From Manis javanica (Eukaryota; Chordata; Mammalia; Pholidota; Manidae): a stretch of 64,000 nucleotides of DNA. Below are positions 22,601-31,114 of the stretch, piece after piece (position 1 is the stretch's first letter; each line of letters begins with the position of its first letter). The translations under genes and the position numbers were made by a program. Location: assembly GCF_040802235.1 (NCBI RefSeq), contig NC_133157.1, forward strand, positions 33,497,501 to 33,561,500. The letters are read 5' to 3'. The notes under the pieces were generated by a model. That model searched no databases, was not told where the DNA came from, and was given only the letters and a program-made list of their open reading frames with translations.

Positions 22601-25018
22601 TAGACAATTTTCACTGTACCAAGAGGGAGTGGTGTGGGAGTCAGTGAAGGGCAGAGACGACTAAAGTCAGTCCATCAATCATCACCAGTTGGAGAGAAAC
22701 CCCGGAGCCTTGGACTCTACCAAATCCTTTTCTTGTAATTAGTTCCAAGGCAAACTCAAGGCAAGCTTTGGCCTACTGACCACACACTCCAAATCAGAAG
22801 TGATAGCTGCCTTTTTGGAACAAGACGTAATAAAGAACACTGAAAATCAACGAGGTGATCAAAATGAACAAAGGGGGTCAAAAGGTACAAACTTCCAGTT
22901 AATAAATAAGTCCTGGGAAGTAATGCACAGCATGGTGACTACAGTTAATACTGTACTGTATATTTAAAAGTTAGTTAAGAGTGCATCTTAAAAGTTCTCA
23001 TCACATGAAAAAAGTATATCTATAACTATGTGTGGTAATGGATGTTAACTAGACTTATTGTAATGGCCATTTCCCAATACATACGCACATTGAATCACTA
23101 TGTTGTACACCTGAAACTAAGATGTTACATGTCAATTATATCACAACTTTAAAAAAATTTTTTAAGGAATATTACAAATGAATGCAGCTTTTAGGAAATT
23201 CAACAAATATAAGTCCTTCCTTTCCAGAAATGTGTACATGCTAGTATGAGGCCCACGGGGTCTGCAAACACAGGAATTTGGTAAACCTCTCTGGATAAAC
23301 TCCCACTGCTATAAAATATTCAGACCAAGAACAGCAGAGCAAGGGCCACCACCACTACACTCCTCTACCCACTGTCCCTTTCCCACCCCTACCTGCACAG
23401 AGTGTTGCATTTGAGAGCTCCAGTTCCAAAATTGTTTCCTACATAGGAGAGTCTGTCTGTTTCAGCTGCCTAAAATATAGAGGGGAAAAGCTCCATTACA
23501 ACCAGTTTAAAAGGTATTAATCACCTATCTCCCTTTTTCACATTTGCAAAAGTTTTAGAATCCATACCACAGTGGATCAGAACTAGAGAGCTTCTGGGAG
23601 ACAATCTGGCCCCACTATCTCTAAGTGAATCTGGGGTGTCCCTGGGAGAAAGACAAAAGAACTATTCAAAGGGAAGCCCCAGATAGTGCTAGCTTCCAGT
23701 TAGTCTGAAAAGTTCTGGGGGGAGCTGCACTATAGGATGTGGGAAAGGCCTTGGGCTCCCAACATTTACAGGCATGCACCAAAATGATTCTACAAGTAAC
23801 CTCCTGGGCCCAAAGTCCAAGCCCTTATTGAACCTCTTTGCCTACATCTCCCATGACTGCTCCCTATAGATTTCAGGACTATGGAAGTGGCTGGTTCACC
23901 CCTCAATCACAGCCAAGCTTTCCTGCTTCCCTGTTTGACCTCAGTATCCTCTTCACCTGAAATACTAAACCTCAGCTGTCAAGCTCTTTTCCATTATTCA
24001 GGAGGGCTCAGCTACAATTCACTGCCATTCCCACCCCACAAGCCATTCTGGCAAGCAGTGACTCCTCTGACTGAGCTCACTCTGCCCTGTCCTCTCCCCC
24101 TTAGGCCCTGAGCTTTGTCTCCTTGTGTGAGTGCCTCCCACGCAGTTCTCACCGCTACAGAACAGTGGTTCTCAACACAGGAAATCCATCTTCCATGGAC
24201 ACCTGGGAATATCTCCTTTTCTTCTCTCTGCACCCTCCCATTTACACCCACATCCAAGGGGCGTCCTGAGGCCTGCAGAGTGGAGGTAACTAGCCCCAGG
24301 AGCACCTACCAGGATCCGCTGACTCTTCTTCCTGGGGTTGGTGGAGTCATTGTTCTTGTACAAAGTAAAGCGCATGTTCCCTGGATTGCGCAGCTTCCCA
24401 TTGGAGAACTGGACTGTAAAGTTAGAGTTGACAATTAAATGACAGTAGAAGGTGTATGGTAAGGAGAAACTGGACGAATGGGGATGGCAAAGAAGGCCAG
24501 GTCCTGACCTAAACGGGGACTGAAGGAAGTCCTGGTCCGGTTGGGAAGAGAGGATGGGGAGGAGAGGGGGTGTCCTGGGAAAGGGAGTCCTGGGGAGGAG
24601 GGAATAATTAGGGGGAGGGGGCTGACTGAGGAGGCCTGGTCTAGACCTAGAGAGACACAGGGAATCCCTGCCCAGAGGAGGGGCAGATGAGACCTGGTGA
24701 GCGAGGAGATGACAGGGGCCTGGGGAGGGGTCTGGGTTGTGCTCATCCAACTGGGCGGTGGTGACAGAAAGATGGTGGGATGACAGAAGAGGCCTGGCCA
24801 AGCCCCCACGTAGCGGTGGAGACAAGAGGGGGTCTTGGCCCAGCTGAGAAAGGGGCCCGACGCAGGAAGGGGAAGCGCTGCAGATCGAGACGAAAGGGGA
24901 GGGAGTTAACGGAGACCTCTGCTGCGGCTCCGCAATCCTTACCCAGCACAGCTCTCTGGCTCTTATCCGGCTCCCCACAGTACTGCCACCTTGCACTGGA
25001 CAACGCCCCCTCCGCCAT
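7514..25018 (-). CDS. POLR1E: POLR1E, RNA polymerase I subunit RPA49/PAF53, 12 coding exons
   Basis: POLR1E is the mammalian RPA49/PAF53. It pairs with the RPA34-like subunit (POLR1G/PAF49) as a TFIIF/TFIIE-like module of nucleolar RNA polymerase I, used in rDNA initiation and elongation. The coding exons (minus) are 25018-24943, 24413-24310, 23469-23393, 21847-21762, 20052-19994, 19322-19178, 17562-17455, 16861-16765, 15397-15264, 14409-14328, 13614-13483 and 7673-7514. They sum to 1260 nt, that is 419 residues plus TAG, and every junction keeps phase and uses GT-AG. Residues about 1-115 form the dimerisation domain, 115-190 the linker, and about 200-390 the tandem winged-helix region. The protein ends in a basic tail (SKRKKIT). 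Matches to human POLR1E are recognisable in every exon. There are no internal stops, so the gene looks functional. The last intron carries an antisense ERV. Confidence 0.95.
8655..8660. repeat. ERV target-site duplication, left copy (AGCCAT)
   Basis: AGCCAT immediately precedes the TG of the 5' LTR and recurs at 13335-13340 directly after the CA of the 3' LTR. A 6-bp duplication is what betaretroviral integrases make. Confidence 0.9.
8661..9003 (+). repeat. ERV 5' LTR (343 bp)
   Basis: Begins TGTGGGG and ends ...GTCA. TATAAA is at 8861-8866. The position equivalent to the poly(A) signal reads AATACA (8880-8885), whereas the 3' LTR has AATAAA. It carries about 10 bp (inside gccctgctgtgcc) absent from the 3' LTR. 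By eye I count roughly 14 substitutions against the 3' LTR over ~330 aligned bases (about 4%). Confidence 0.93.
8861..8866 (+). promoter_or_regulatory. ERV 5' LTR TATA box
   Basis: TATAAA about 140 bases before the LTR end. The 3' LTR has TATATAAA at the matching place (13193-13200). Confidence 0.7.
9006..9023 (+). other. ERV primer-binding site, tRNA-Lys type
   Basis: TGGCGCCTGAACAGGGAC lies two bases after the LTR end. It differs at one base from the complement of tRNA-Lys3 (TGGCGCCCGAACAGGGAC), the primer used by several beta- and lentiviruses. Confidence 0.9.
9159..10728 (+). pseudogene. gag: ERV gag, truncated in capsid
   Basis: The open frame starts MGQAGSK, with a Gly-2 myristoylation position, so this is matrix. 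A PSAP late-domain motif followed by PLE lies about 125 residues in, then a Lys/Glu-rich spacer. Capsid follows, including the major homology region (about residues 465-500, ...RQGPDEPFQEFVAHLL). The frame is uninterrupted to about residue 520. There the deletion joins it out of frame to integrase, adding about 60 unrelated residues before a stop at about 10901. Nucleocapsid zinc knuckles are lost. An open frame this long in a provirus with ~4% LTR divergence is notable, but the protein lacks its RNA-binding end. Confidence 0.88.
10730..11389 (+). pseudogene. pol: ERV integrase fragment (end of pol)
   Basis: Entered through the deletion junction, so it begins at the catalytic core. The first catalytic Asp (QMDVTH), the second (TDNGSGY) and the Glu (GIVERAH) can all be read. 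A TAA at 10772-10774 interrupts the frame soon after the first Asp. The C-terminal DNA-binding part follows (RWKDPLTGAW..., RWLPERLVRHADH). The end overlaps the start of env in another frame, as in betaretroviruses. Not functional. Confidence 0.85.
11280..12858 (+). pseudogene. env: ERV env remnant, betaretroviral type, broken
   Basis: Env surface and transmembrane subunits remain in several frames. 11280-11560 has a hydrophobic leader (TIFLLILLQLW) and the start of SU. A frameshift near 11560 moves to 11558-11938, rich in N-x-S/T sites. A further shift leads to 11908-12123, and a stop at 12121-12123 cuts just before TM. TM (12124-12495) shows a fusion-peptide-like hydrophobic stretch and heptad region, then a stop. 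The membrane anchor is in another frame (12568-12858). At least four lesions, so no Env is made. It is a different lineage from the Env-like piece in the young L1 3' UTRs. Confidence 0.85.
12993..13004 (+). other. ERV polypurine tract
   Basis: Run AAAAAGGGGAGA directly before the TG of the 3' LTR, the plus-strand priming site. Confidence 0.85.
13005..13334 (+). repeat. ERV 3' LTR (330 bp)
   Basis: TGTGGGG...GTCA, with TATATAAA at 13193-13200 and AATAAA at 13214-13219. Shorter than the 5' LTR by a ~10-bp and a small pyrimidine-tract indel. Followed by the right duplication AGCCAT (13335-13340). Confidence 0.93.
13335..13340. repeat. ERV target-site duplication, right copy (AGCCAT)
   Basis: Identical to 8655-8660, showing a simple integration with both LTRs still paired. 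Confidence 0.9.
13483..13614 (-). CDS. POLR1E: POLR1E exon 11 (residues 323-366)
   Basis: Encodes LRNLISDSMKAKIAAYVIIL...LQRDLKLSEK, the second winged-helix region. Acceptor cag at 13617-13615, donor GTGAGC. With exon 10 it forms AG|T (Ser), where I recall Arg in human. Confidence 0.93.
14328..14409 (-). CDS. POLR1E: POLR1E exon 10 (residues 296-322)
   Basis: Encodes (S)ALGPGIPHVINMKLLKHFTC... Acceptor gtag, donor GTCAGA (weaker than consensus). Confidence 0.93.
15264..15397 (-). CDS. POLR1E: POLR1E exon 9 (residues 251-295)
   Basis: Encodes (S)HCSFVIEALKSLPSGEE...IWFLDTLIKFRAQKVIKRK, the core of the first winged helix. Acceptor tttag, donor GTAAGT. Confidence 0.95.
15695..15930 (+). repeat. 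MIR SINE in POLR1E intron 8
   Basis: A fairly complete MIR in plus orientation: 'ggggtcagactgcctg', the 'cttcacttaa' middle, 'acagtgcttggcacat' and the 'caatgttagctattatt' end. Ancient mammal-wide SINE. Confidence 0.8.
15930..16764 (-). other. POLR1E: POLR1E intron 8, remainder
   Basis: Unique intronic sequence between MIR and exon 8. Short runs of T and A near 16190-16310. Nothing else recognised. Confidence 0.5.
16765..16861 (-). CDS. POLR1E: POLR1E exon 8 (residues 219-250)
   Basis: Encodes LSPAEYEALQGPSEAFKNIS...KMTEEN. Acceptor actag, donor GTAACC. With exon 7 the split codon is A|TT (Ile). Confidence 0.94.
17455..17562 (-). CDS. POLR1E: POLR1E exon 7 (residues 183-218)
   Basis: Encodes ALVSDAIHDDLQDDSLCLPPC...VKPDDVYKFED. 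Acceptor gaaaag; the donor GTATCC is the weakest of the gene. The reading is fixed by protein similarity and phase. Confidence 0.92.
17563..19177 (-). other. POLR1E: POLR1E intron 6, with an old L1 fragment
   Basis: About 18040-18660 reads like an ancient L1/HAL1 ORF2 piece in plus orientation (diverged, many stops). The rest is unique. No exon besides 6 and 7. Confidence 0.5.
19178..19322 (-). CDS. POLR1E: POLR1E exon 6 (residues 135-182)
   Basis: Encodes MDSCIEVFGTTKQKRALNSR...NIIDAKGVT, the basic linker. Acceptor cacag, donor GTAAGC. Confidence 0.95.
19994..20052 (-). CDS. POLR1E: POLR1E exon 5 (residues 115-134)
   Basis: Encodes (D)ESVESESTLESQTKTFREK. Acceptor gatag, donor GTAAGT. At 59 nt it is the shortest coding exon. 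Confidence 0.94.
20455..20690 (+). repeat. MIR SINE in POLR1E intron 4
   Basis: 'gagcacaagctctggagtga...gttcctgacaaagtcactcaacctctgtgccc...cagtgcctagcacatgacaagggcccaataaatg', typical MIR order in plus orientation. Confidence 0.8.
20690..21761 (-). other. POLR1E: POLR1E intron 4, remainder
   Basis: Unique sequence. About 21525-21610 looks like an L2 3' end in plus orientation ('gcctagagcatagtacagtaggtcattaagaaatacttg'). Confidence 0.45.
21762..21847 (-). CDS. POLR1E: POLR1E exon 4 (residues 86-114)
   Basis: Encodes (R)HFVGILNKTSGQMEVYDAEL... of the dimerisation domain. Acceptor ttcag, donor GTAGGA. Confidence 0.95.
22860..23165 (+). mobile_element. Old L1 3' end in POLR1E intron 3
   Basis: L1MA/L1MB-type 3' UTR in plus orientation: 'aaaaggtacaaacttccagtt', 'tgttgtacacctgaaactaa', then an A-rich tail. 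No coding part left. Confidence 0.7.
23393..23469 (-). CDS. POLR1E: POLR1E exon 3 (residues 61-85)
   Basis: Encodes AAETDRLSYVGNNFGTGALK... Acceptor tttag, donor GTAGGG. Confidence 0.96.
23470..24309 (-). other. POLR1E: POLR1E intron 2
   Basis: Unique intronic sequence, no repeat or exon recognised. Frames on either strand here lack protein character. Confidence 0.5.
24310..24413 (-). CDS. POLR1E: POLR1E exon 2 (residues 26-60)
   Basis: Encodes (V)QFSNGKLRNPGNMRFTLYKN...KKSQRIL, the most conserved stretch of the dimerisation domain. Acceptor ttacag, donor GTAGGT. Confidence 0.97.
24943..25018 (-). CDS. POLR1E: POLR1E exon 1 (coding part, residues 1-25)
   Basis: Encodes MAEGALSSARWQYCGEPDKS.... 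The ATG at 25018-25016 is chosen because the N-terminus aligns with human POLR1E from Met-1. Donor GTAAGG at 24942. Longer frames reading on through intron 1 are artefacts. Confidence 0.96.
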
Positions 25019-25420
25019 CCGGCCCCTACGGCAGCCAGAACCCGAATTTAAAACAGCCGAACCTTCACACGCTTACCCGCGCGCGGAGGAAGGGCCGCAC
25101 GCCGGAAGAGGCGTGGCTCCGCTGGGTCCCGCCCTGCGCGCACGGAGACGCGTGGCTCCACCCCCAGCAGATACAGCCCCGACGCGCGCTGCCGCAGGTG
25201 CTAGGCACGCGATTCCCGCCCACCCTTCTTTCTGAGGGGCTCGGAGAGGCGTGGTTTCCGCGGACTCTGTCTCTCTTCTCCCCTGGCCGGACTCTCGGAG
25301 GCGCAGCTGCTGATTGGCCCAGCATTCAGCCTGTGCATTTCCCGGAGGCCCAAGCGCTTAAATGTCCCGCAGCTCTCGGCTTAGCTGTAGTGTATGGTTT
25401 CTTCTTTCTCGGCTCGGCCT
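25019..25420 (-). promoter_or_regulatory. POLR1E: POLR1E CpG-rich promoter and 5' UTR
   Basis: Dense CpG from about 25060 to 25300, immediately upstream of the POLR1E ATG. A CCAAT box for the minus strand lies at 25317-25313 (ATTGG on plus), about 295 bases before the ATG. No TATA box is obvious, as expected for a housekeeping Pol I subunit. The exact start site cannot be read. Confidence 0.7.
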
Positions 25421-26335
25421 AGCTGAAGTATGGTCTGTGTTTCCTACTGCTATATCTTACTAAGACCTGAAAAGCAAAGTTCAAATATATAATTATCTTA
25501 AAGACACAGTTTGAGCTCCAACTAAATGTAGCAACTAGCAAAAAAAAACAGCCCTGTAGGGCCTCCGTCCACACACATGGACATCCAATCCTTAAACCTA
25601 AAATTTGTCCACAATCCTGTAAACAGCTTCGACCAGGAACAAGGCGTGATCGCTCCTCATGGCTAGGCAAACATACACTTGTGGCCCAATTATGCGAGGA
25701 GGGACCATGGGGAGAAGACCTGCAGGCTGAAGCGCATTTGGGCAGGAAATTTTAGGCTCGACTATAAGGGGCAGCTCAATCTGATGGGCATGTCCGTTTG
25801 TTGCTACTGGTTCAACCCTTCCCCCCGTTTGGGAAATTATCAGAGCAGGAGGAGGACCAAACAAGGCTTTTAAACATGGACCCAGGCTGGGACCCCGTTT
25901 ACCCAAAGGAAGATACCGTTAGAGGTTAAGGGCAAGAACTCTGGCTGACTCATCTCTGTTCTCCACATCGCCTTCTTCTTCAAGACCCACCAAGCTGAGA
26001 TCACCAAGGGTACCAATAATGTTTTTATAGCAAAAAGATCCTGTCCAGAATCATATGCTGCATTTCATTGTCGTGGCTCTAGACTCGGGAGACAGCCGTC
26101 CACAGCTCTGTGACAGTGTTTGGAAATGCTTATCTGCCCTGTGTATAGATCCCTCCCTGGGTGATTAATGCACTTGAAGGTTAGGAAGCACTGTTGTACC
26201 GGATTCTTTCCCTTTTAAGGCAGAAGTTTACCAGTCAAAGTCTGTGGAAGTCCTAAGAATTGGCTGCTTTACAGCCAGGTGGAAGAGTGAAGATATCACA
26301 TGGATTGAAAGCAAAGACCCAGAATTACTACAATT
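25421..26335. other. Intergenic, contains an unexplained 102-codon frame
   Basis: Unique-looking sequence left of the POLR1E promoter. On the minus strand 25906-25598 is an open frame (MGKRGPSLGPCLK...) that I do not recognise; see findings. No splice or promoter context supports it as a gene. Confidence 0.4.
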
Positions 26336-26348
26336 AAGAATTCAAAGT

Positions 26349-26401
26349 TCATGTGAAACCTTCATAATATCGTGTATCAATGATACCTTAATTTAAAAAA
26401 A
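26349..26401 (+). mobile_element. Very short (about 53 bp) L1 3'-end insertion with TSD
   Basis: The end of an old L1 3' UTR plus A tail ('gtgtatcaatgatacctt...aaaaaaa') is flanked by AAGAATTCAAAGT at 26336-26348 and 26402-26414. An extreme 5' truncation. Confidence 0.6.
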
Positions 26402-26414
26402 AAGAATTCAAAGT

Positions 26415-27660
26415 GACAGAGATTCTACCTGGGAAAGCAAACTATTAATGGCAGGGTGGTTGGGAAGGGGACTGTAGTATAACCGTATGTTGTTTAATTG
26501 TTTAACAATGATTCAAAACACATATACAACATGTAAATATAAATAAATGTATCTATACTGGGATAGGGCAAGATAGGAGGGAGCCCTAATGAGCCCAAAA
26601 CGCAGAAAGCTACAGGAGCCTCTTCTTAATTAGAACTGGGGTCATCACAAGCAGATTTTACCATGTTTGTTTGTAAATTCAGAGACTTCAGTATTAATCT
26701 CGTAGCATCATTGTTCAGAAGAGGAAAACGGAATTTTTAGGTAAGGAATAGGGGTGGTGGTTTGGGTTGCTGGGAAGAGAAAAAAAAATCCTCCTTTCCT
26801 GAGGAAACACCTCCATCTGCTGGCCTTTTAGGATATCGCTAATGAAGGCCTGAAAGGCAGACCAGATCACATGGTCTGAGTGCCGCAACTCACCATGTAC
26901 TCTCCAAACTGTTTTTTCTGCCTCACCTTTTCTCTTCCTTTCTTCCACCTTTCTTTTCTTTACTTCTCTCTTTTTCTCTGTTTGTCTCACTTTCCTGTCC
27001 TCCCTTCTGTCTTCCCCTTCCCTTCCGTCGTATCCCTGATGCAGACTCTGCTTGCATATCTATAGACTTGGATGACTCGTTCCTTGCAAGGCACACTTTT
27101 CACCTTGGGCGGTTTTTTCCTTACACGGAGCTCAATCTGCCTTTTGTAGCTTTCCCTGTAGTTCCAGTTCTGCTCTCAAGGGTCACACAGAACATTGCCA
27201 ACTCCTCTGCCTTGAGCCCTTAAAAAGCCTAAATACTCTGATCCTGCTTTCCATCTACCTACACCTCCCCTTCTCAGCAACTCCTTCCAGCCCCTCAGCT
27301 ATTTAACACACCAAAATTGCTAGGTCTTTCCTCATACTGGTCACTACCTCTGGACACACACCAAAATCCAGATTCCTCTGTACTATGGGGCCTGACTTGG
27401 ACCAATATTCCAGCTCTGGGCTGGAAAGAACAGATCAGAGATAATCTATCAATCCCCTCCGTTTTGATACATACCATGTTTCACCTGATGAAATCAATGA
27501 GTGCTTATTCTAAGCATCTTTACTGTTCAGTTAACTTATTTGAGGTTAAAAATAAACAAAAATGCTTGACTTTGCTTCTGCTAAGTCAAAACATTATCCA
27601 TGCAATTGCTTTCCAAACAAAAATTCGGAGCTTTATATGAAGGCTTGTTAAATTTAATCA
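26415..27660. other. Intergenic, with a polypyrimidine tract
   Basis: Unique sequence. About 26905-27030 is a nearly pure C/T stretch on the plus strand. No gene recognised. Confidence 0.45.
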
Positions 27661-28886
27661 TGTTAGATTCAGCCTGTTCAGATATTTTCATTTTTCCCAA
27701 CAACACTTATTAGATTTTTTAAAATTATCAAACCAATAACTATTGATGTACAATATTGGGGAAAGTACAGAAAATATAAAGAATGAAACTATAAGAGTAA
27801 CTCGTATCTCTTCTCCATCTAAAAACATTGTTAACATTGTTTTATTTCTTCCTAGATTTTTCTCTGTAATTTTGTATCCTTCTTTAAAAAATTCTAACAT
27901 TATCTTATAATCATTTTCTCTAATCTCACATGATAGTCCACTGAACATTGCTACAGAGTTCACACATCCAATCCTCTAGTTGAACTTTTAGGCAACTCCC
28001 AATTTTTCATGGTCACATATAACAGTTCAGTGAACTTTTTAATCATAAAAGTTAATCTGCTTTTTTGGATGGATTCCTTTGGATGGAGTCCTAGACTCTG
28101 AAGGAATAAATTAGAGTATGAACATTTAAAAAACATTTTTAACATACACTCAAACTTCCCTCCAAAATTATTTCAAATGTTTTAAAATCTTTCTCTCTTC
28201 TAACATGATTCAAGTCACTTCTGAAGCTATAAGAATGAAAATACATGATGCTTACCCTCAGGAATTAGCTTCCTAGGAATATCACAAAAAAGGGAAAAGG
28301 CATACTCAAGGGTGGACACTGTTAAATCATTAGAACTTCTCTTCAGCTCTGCCAGCTTTATTGCCTTTATTTGTTTTGGAGCTTTGTTACTGGGATCATA
28401 CTCATTCAGGCTTGTTATCTTTTTGTAGTTGTTCATTTTTTTCCTATGCTGAAATTTATAATTGGAATTTTGTACTTCCTTATCCCCTTTACCTATTTTG
28501 CCTATCTTCCCACCCCTATCCCATGGCAACCATCAATCTGTTCTCTGTAGGAGTCTATTTCTCTTCTGTTTGTTTTGTTTTTTAGATTCCACATATAAGT
28601 GAAATCATATTTCTCTTATTTCATTTAGCACAATACCCTCTAGGTCCATCCATGTTGTCATAAATGGCAACATTTAGTTCTTTTTATGGCTGAGTAATAT
28701 TCCATTGTATATACATACTACATCTTCTTTATCCATTCTATTGATGGGCACTTAGGTTGTTCCCATATCTTGGCTATTGTAACTAATGCTTCAGTAAACA
28801 CAGGAGTGCATATATCTTTTCAAATTAGTGATTTTATTTTCTTCAAGTAAATTTCTAGAAGTGGAATTACTGGATTGTATGGTGTT
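27660..28886 (-). mobile_element. Old L1 antisense, interrupted at 28886 by L1-A
   Basis: 28370-28886 is clearly the 3' part of an old L1 ORF2 read in antisense ('cattccattgtatatacat', 'agaagtggaattactgga'). It continues after the young L1 at 37251. 27660-28180 looks like a second, more decayed L1 antisense piece. Confidence 0.7.
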
Positions 28887-28902
28887 CCTATTTTTAGTTT
28901 TT
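28887..28902. repeat. L1-A target-site duplication, left
   Basis: CCTATTTTTAGTTTTT, repeated at 37235-37250. Confidence 0.9.
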
Positions 28903-29486
28903 GTTTTTGTTTTTGTTTTTGAGAGGGCATCTCTCATATTTATTGATCAAATGGTTGTTAACAACAATAAAATTCAGTATAGGGGGGTCAATGATCAATG
29001 TACAATCATTAATCCATCTCAAGTCCAATTCTCGTCAGTCTCCAATCTTCTAAAGCATAACGAACAAGTTCTTACATGGTGAACGAATTCTTACATAGTG
29101 AATAAATTCTTACATGGTGAACAGTACAAGGGCATTCATCACAGAAACTTTCGGTTTTGATCACGCATTATGACCTATAAACAATCAGGTCAAATATGAA
29201 TATTTGTTTGATTTTTGTACTTGATTTATATGTTGATCCCACATTTCTCCCTTTATTATTATTATTATTTTTATTTTTAATACAATGCTGAAGTGGTAGG
29301 TAGATGCAAGATAAAGGTAGAAAACATAGTTTAGTGCTGTAAGAGGGCAAATGTAGATGATCAGATGATCAGGTGTGTGCCTATGGACTAAGTATTAATC
29401 CAGGCTAGACAAGGGCAGCAAAACATCCACAGATGCAGAAGATTTCTCTCAAAGCAGGGGGGGTGAGGTTCTGAGCCTCACCTCTG

Positions 29487-29753
29487 TTGATCCCCAAATT
29501 CTCACCTGATGGCCCCCCTGCGACTGTGCCTGTCTTAGATTGTTCCTCCCCTGAGGAATCTTACCCGTCTCTGGCTAACCAGTCATCTTCTGGGGCCATA
29601 CAGGGAAATGTAAAGTTGGTAAGTGAGAGAGAAGCCATATTGTTTGAAAAGGTTAGCTTTTTACTTCTTTGCAGATTTATGCCCTGTGGCTTCTATGCCC
29701 AGCACTTGTCTCGAGGTATCTTTACCACCTGGAGGAATTATGATACTCGGTAA
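29487..29753 (+). other. Antisense 88-codon frame in the L1-A 3' UTR
   Basis: An open frame on the strand opposite to L1 (MIPKFSPDGPP...). It is present with the same length and nearly the same sequence in L1-B (51266-51532). I do not recognise the product. It lies in the acquired part of the 3' UTR and could simply be the complement of an LTR-like stretch. Confidence 0.35.
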
Positions 29754-29931
29754 ATTCGATATGAGGCACGAATTCTATTTAAGGGTTGTAATTAGGAAGA
29801 AAGAAGAAAAGCTACAGATGTAGCATATGGAAGGAAACATGGGAGGATTGATTATTTCTTTGACATATCTTCTTGTAGAGTACCTTAAGTATGTATAGGT
29901 TTTAAACTACTAACTAATTTGCACACACATA

Positions 29932-30336
29932 TTAACATATAGGAATACGGTGACATAAACAAAGCAAATCTATAATTACCATCCATCTCCAGTGAAGCCA
30001 AGAAAACCATTTAGGCACCCTAAGCATTTGTGAAAATTTGTCTATGATATGATGGATATTGTCCAACTGTACTTGAACAGTCTGAGAGAAATCAGACAAA
30101 TTAAAGCAGCCCATTTCTGGGATCTGTTCACCTCCCATATGTTCTTTTAACCGTAGATAGTCTATAGTCATAAGATTTTGGAGTGCTACACCTTGCACCC
30201 CTCCCAACTCCTGGTTGAGTTCCAACAGTACAGATTCGGGCAAATTCGTTGTCTCACTATATGCACATACCAGCCTAGACATCTCCCTCCTCATTCCTAT
30301 GGCAAGTCCAGGAGACAGTGGGGTGGACGCAGCCAT
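29932..30336 (-). pseudogene. Retroviral Env TM-like frame captured in the L1-A 3' UTR
   Basis: A 134-codon frame in L1 sense. It has the layout of a retroviral transmembrane subunit: an N-terminal heptad region (about residues 25-50), an LQN-led segment (about 53-68), a Cys-containing turn followed by an N-L-S glycosylation site (about 75-83), a second helix (DNIHHIIDKFSQM, about 92-104), then a Trp-rich stretch (about 109-118) and hydrophobic residues. In this copy only one Cys of the expected CX6CC-type cluster remains. There is no surface subunit, signal peptide or complete anchor, so it is a fragment. It lies far downstream of ORF2 and no start context suggests translation. Confidence 0.6.
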
Positions 30337-30572
30337 AGCCGCAGCATCGCCCGGATCCCTGTGGAGGCTTTTTGATGATCATCCCCTGGCACAAGTCCTC
30401 CAGAGAGTGCTGATGCCAGAAGCTCCTCCTCATATCGTATCTTAGTTCATTTTCTGGGTATCCCAGCTAGGCCTTGATCTTCTGCATAGAAACAAACAGA
30501 CCCTTTGCCCACACTTTGACATGCCCTCTATACCAGTGTGCAGAACTCATTGGAGGTCAGCACACAGTAACT

Positions 30573-30588
30573 GCTTTTTTTTTTTTTT
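30573..30588 (-). repeat. Internal A-tract of the L1-A 3' UTR (sense strand)
   Basis: A run of T on plus (A in L1 sense), followed upstream (30735-30763) by another (TTTC)n/T-run. With the polypurine tract just beyond, these look like former L1 tails now internal. Confidence 0.6.
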
Positions 30589-30899
30589 AAGAGAAAGGAA
30601 TATTATCAGAAGAGTACCTCCATAGCTGATCATCTGACACCCTTTAAGTGATCAACATTAAGGATATTTAAAGCATGCGTTGATCTTTGATTTACCAATA
30701 GTTTTATCCTATCAAGGAGTAATCCCCCTTTTCTTTCTTTCTTTCTTTCTTTTTTTTTTAATTTTTAATCTACACTTACATGAAGAATACTATGTTTACT
30801 ATGCTCTCCCCTATATCAGGTCCCCCCTAACAACCACATTACGGTTACTGTCCATCAGCTTAGCAAAATGTTGTAGAGTCACTACTTGTCCTCTCTGTG

Positions 30900-31015
30900 T
30901 TGTGCAGCCCACCCTCCCCTTTCTCCCTCCCCCCCATGCATGCTAATCTTATACCCCCCTTCTTCTTCCTACCCCCTTATCCCTCCCTGCCCACCCACCC
31001 TCCCCAGTTTCTTTC
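30900..31015 (-). other. G-rich polypurine tract of the L1-A 3' UTR
   Basis: The C/T-rich plus strand equals a G/A-rich tract in L1 sense, within 220 bases after the ORF2 stop. This is the position of the conserved, G-quadruplex-prone tract of mammalian L1 3' UTRs. Confidence 0.7.
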
Positions 31016-31114
31016 CCTTTGGTACCTGTTGGTCCATTTTTGGGTTCTGTAATTCCATTGCTGTTTTGTTCCTTCAGTTTTTCCTTTGTTCCTATACTCC
31101 TCAGATGAGTGAAA

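Noticed and set aside
24172..24996. 274-codon minus-strand open frame across POLR1E exons 1-2
   Set aside because: It runs through intron 1 in a frame that does not link the two exons. The spliced POLR1E reading explains the region.
25380..25440. Possible tRNA or small RNA gene right of the POLR1E promoter ('ttagctgtagtgtatgg...')
   Set aside because: No cloverleaf, A/B box pair or snoRNA boxes can be made out.
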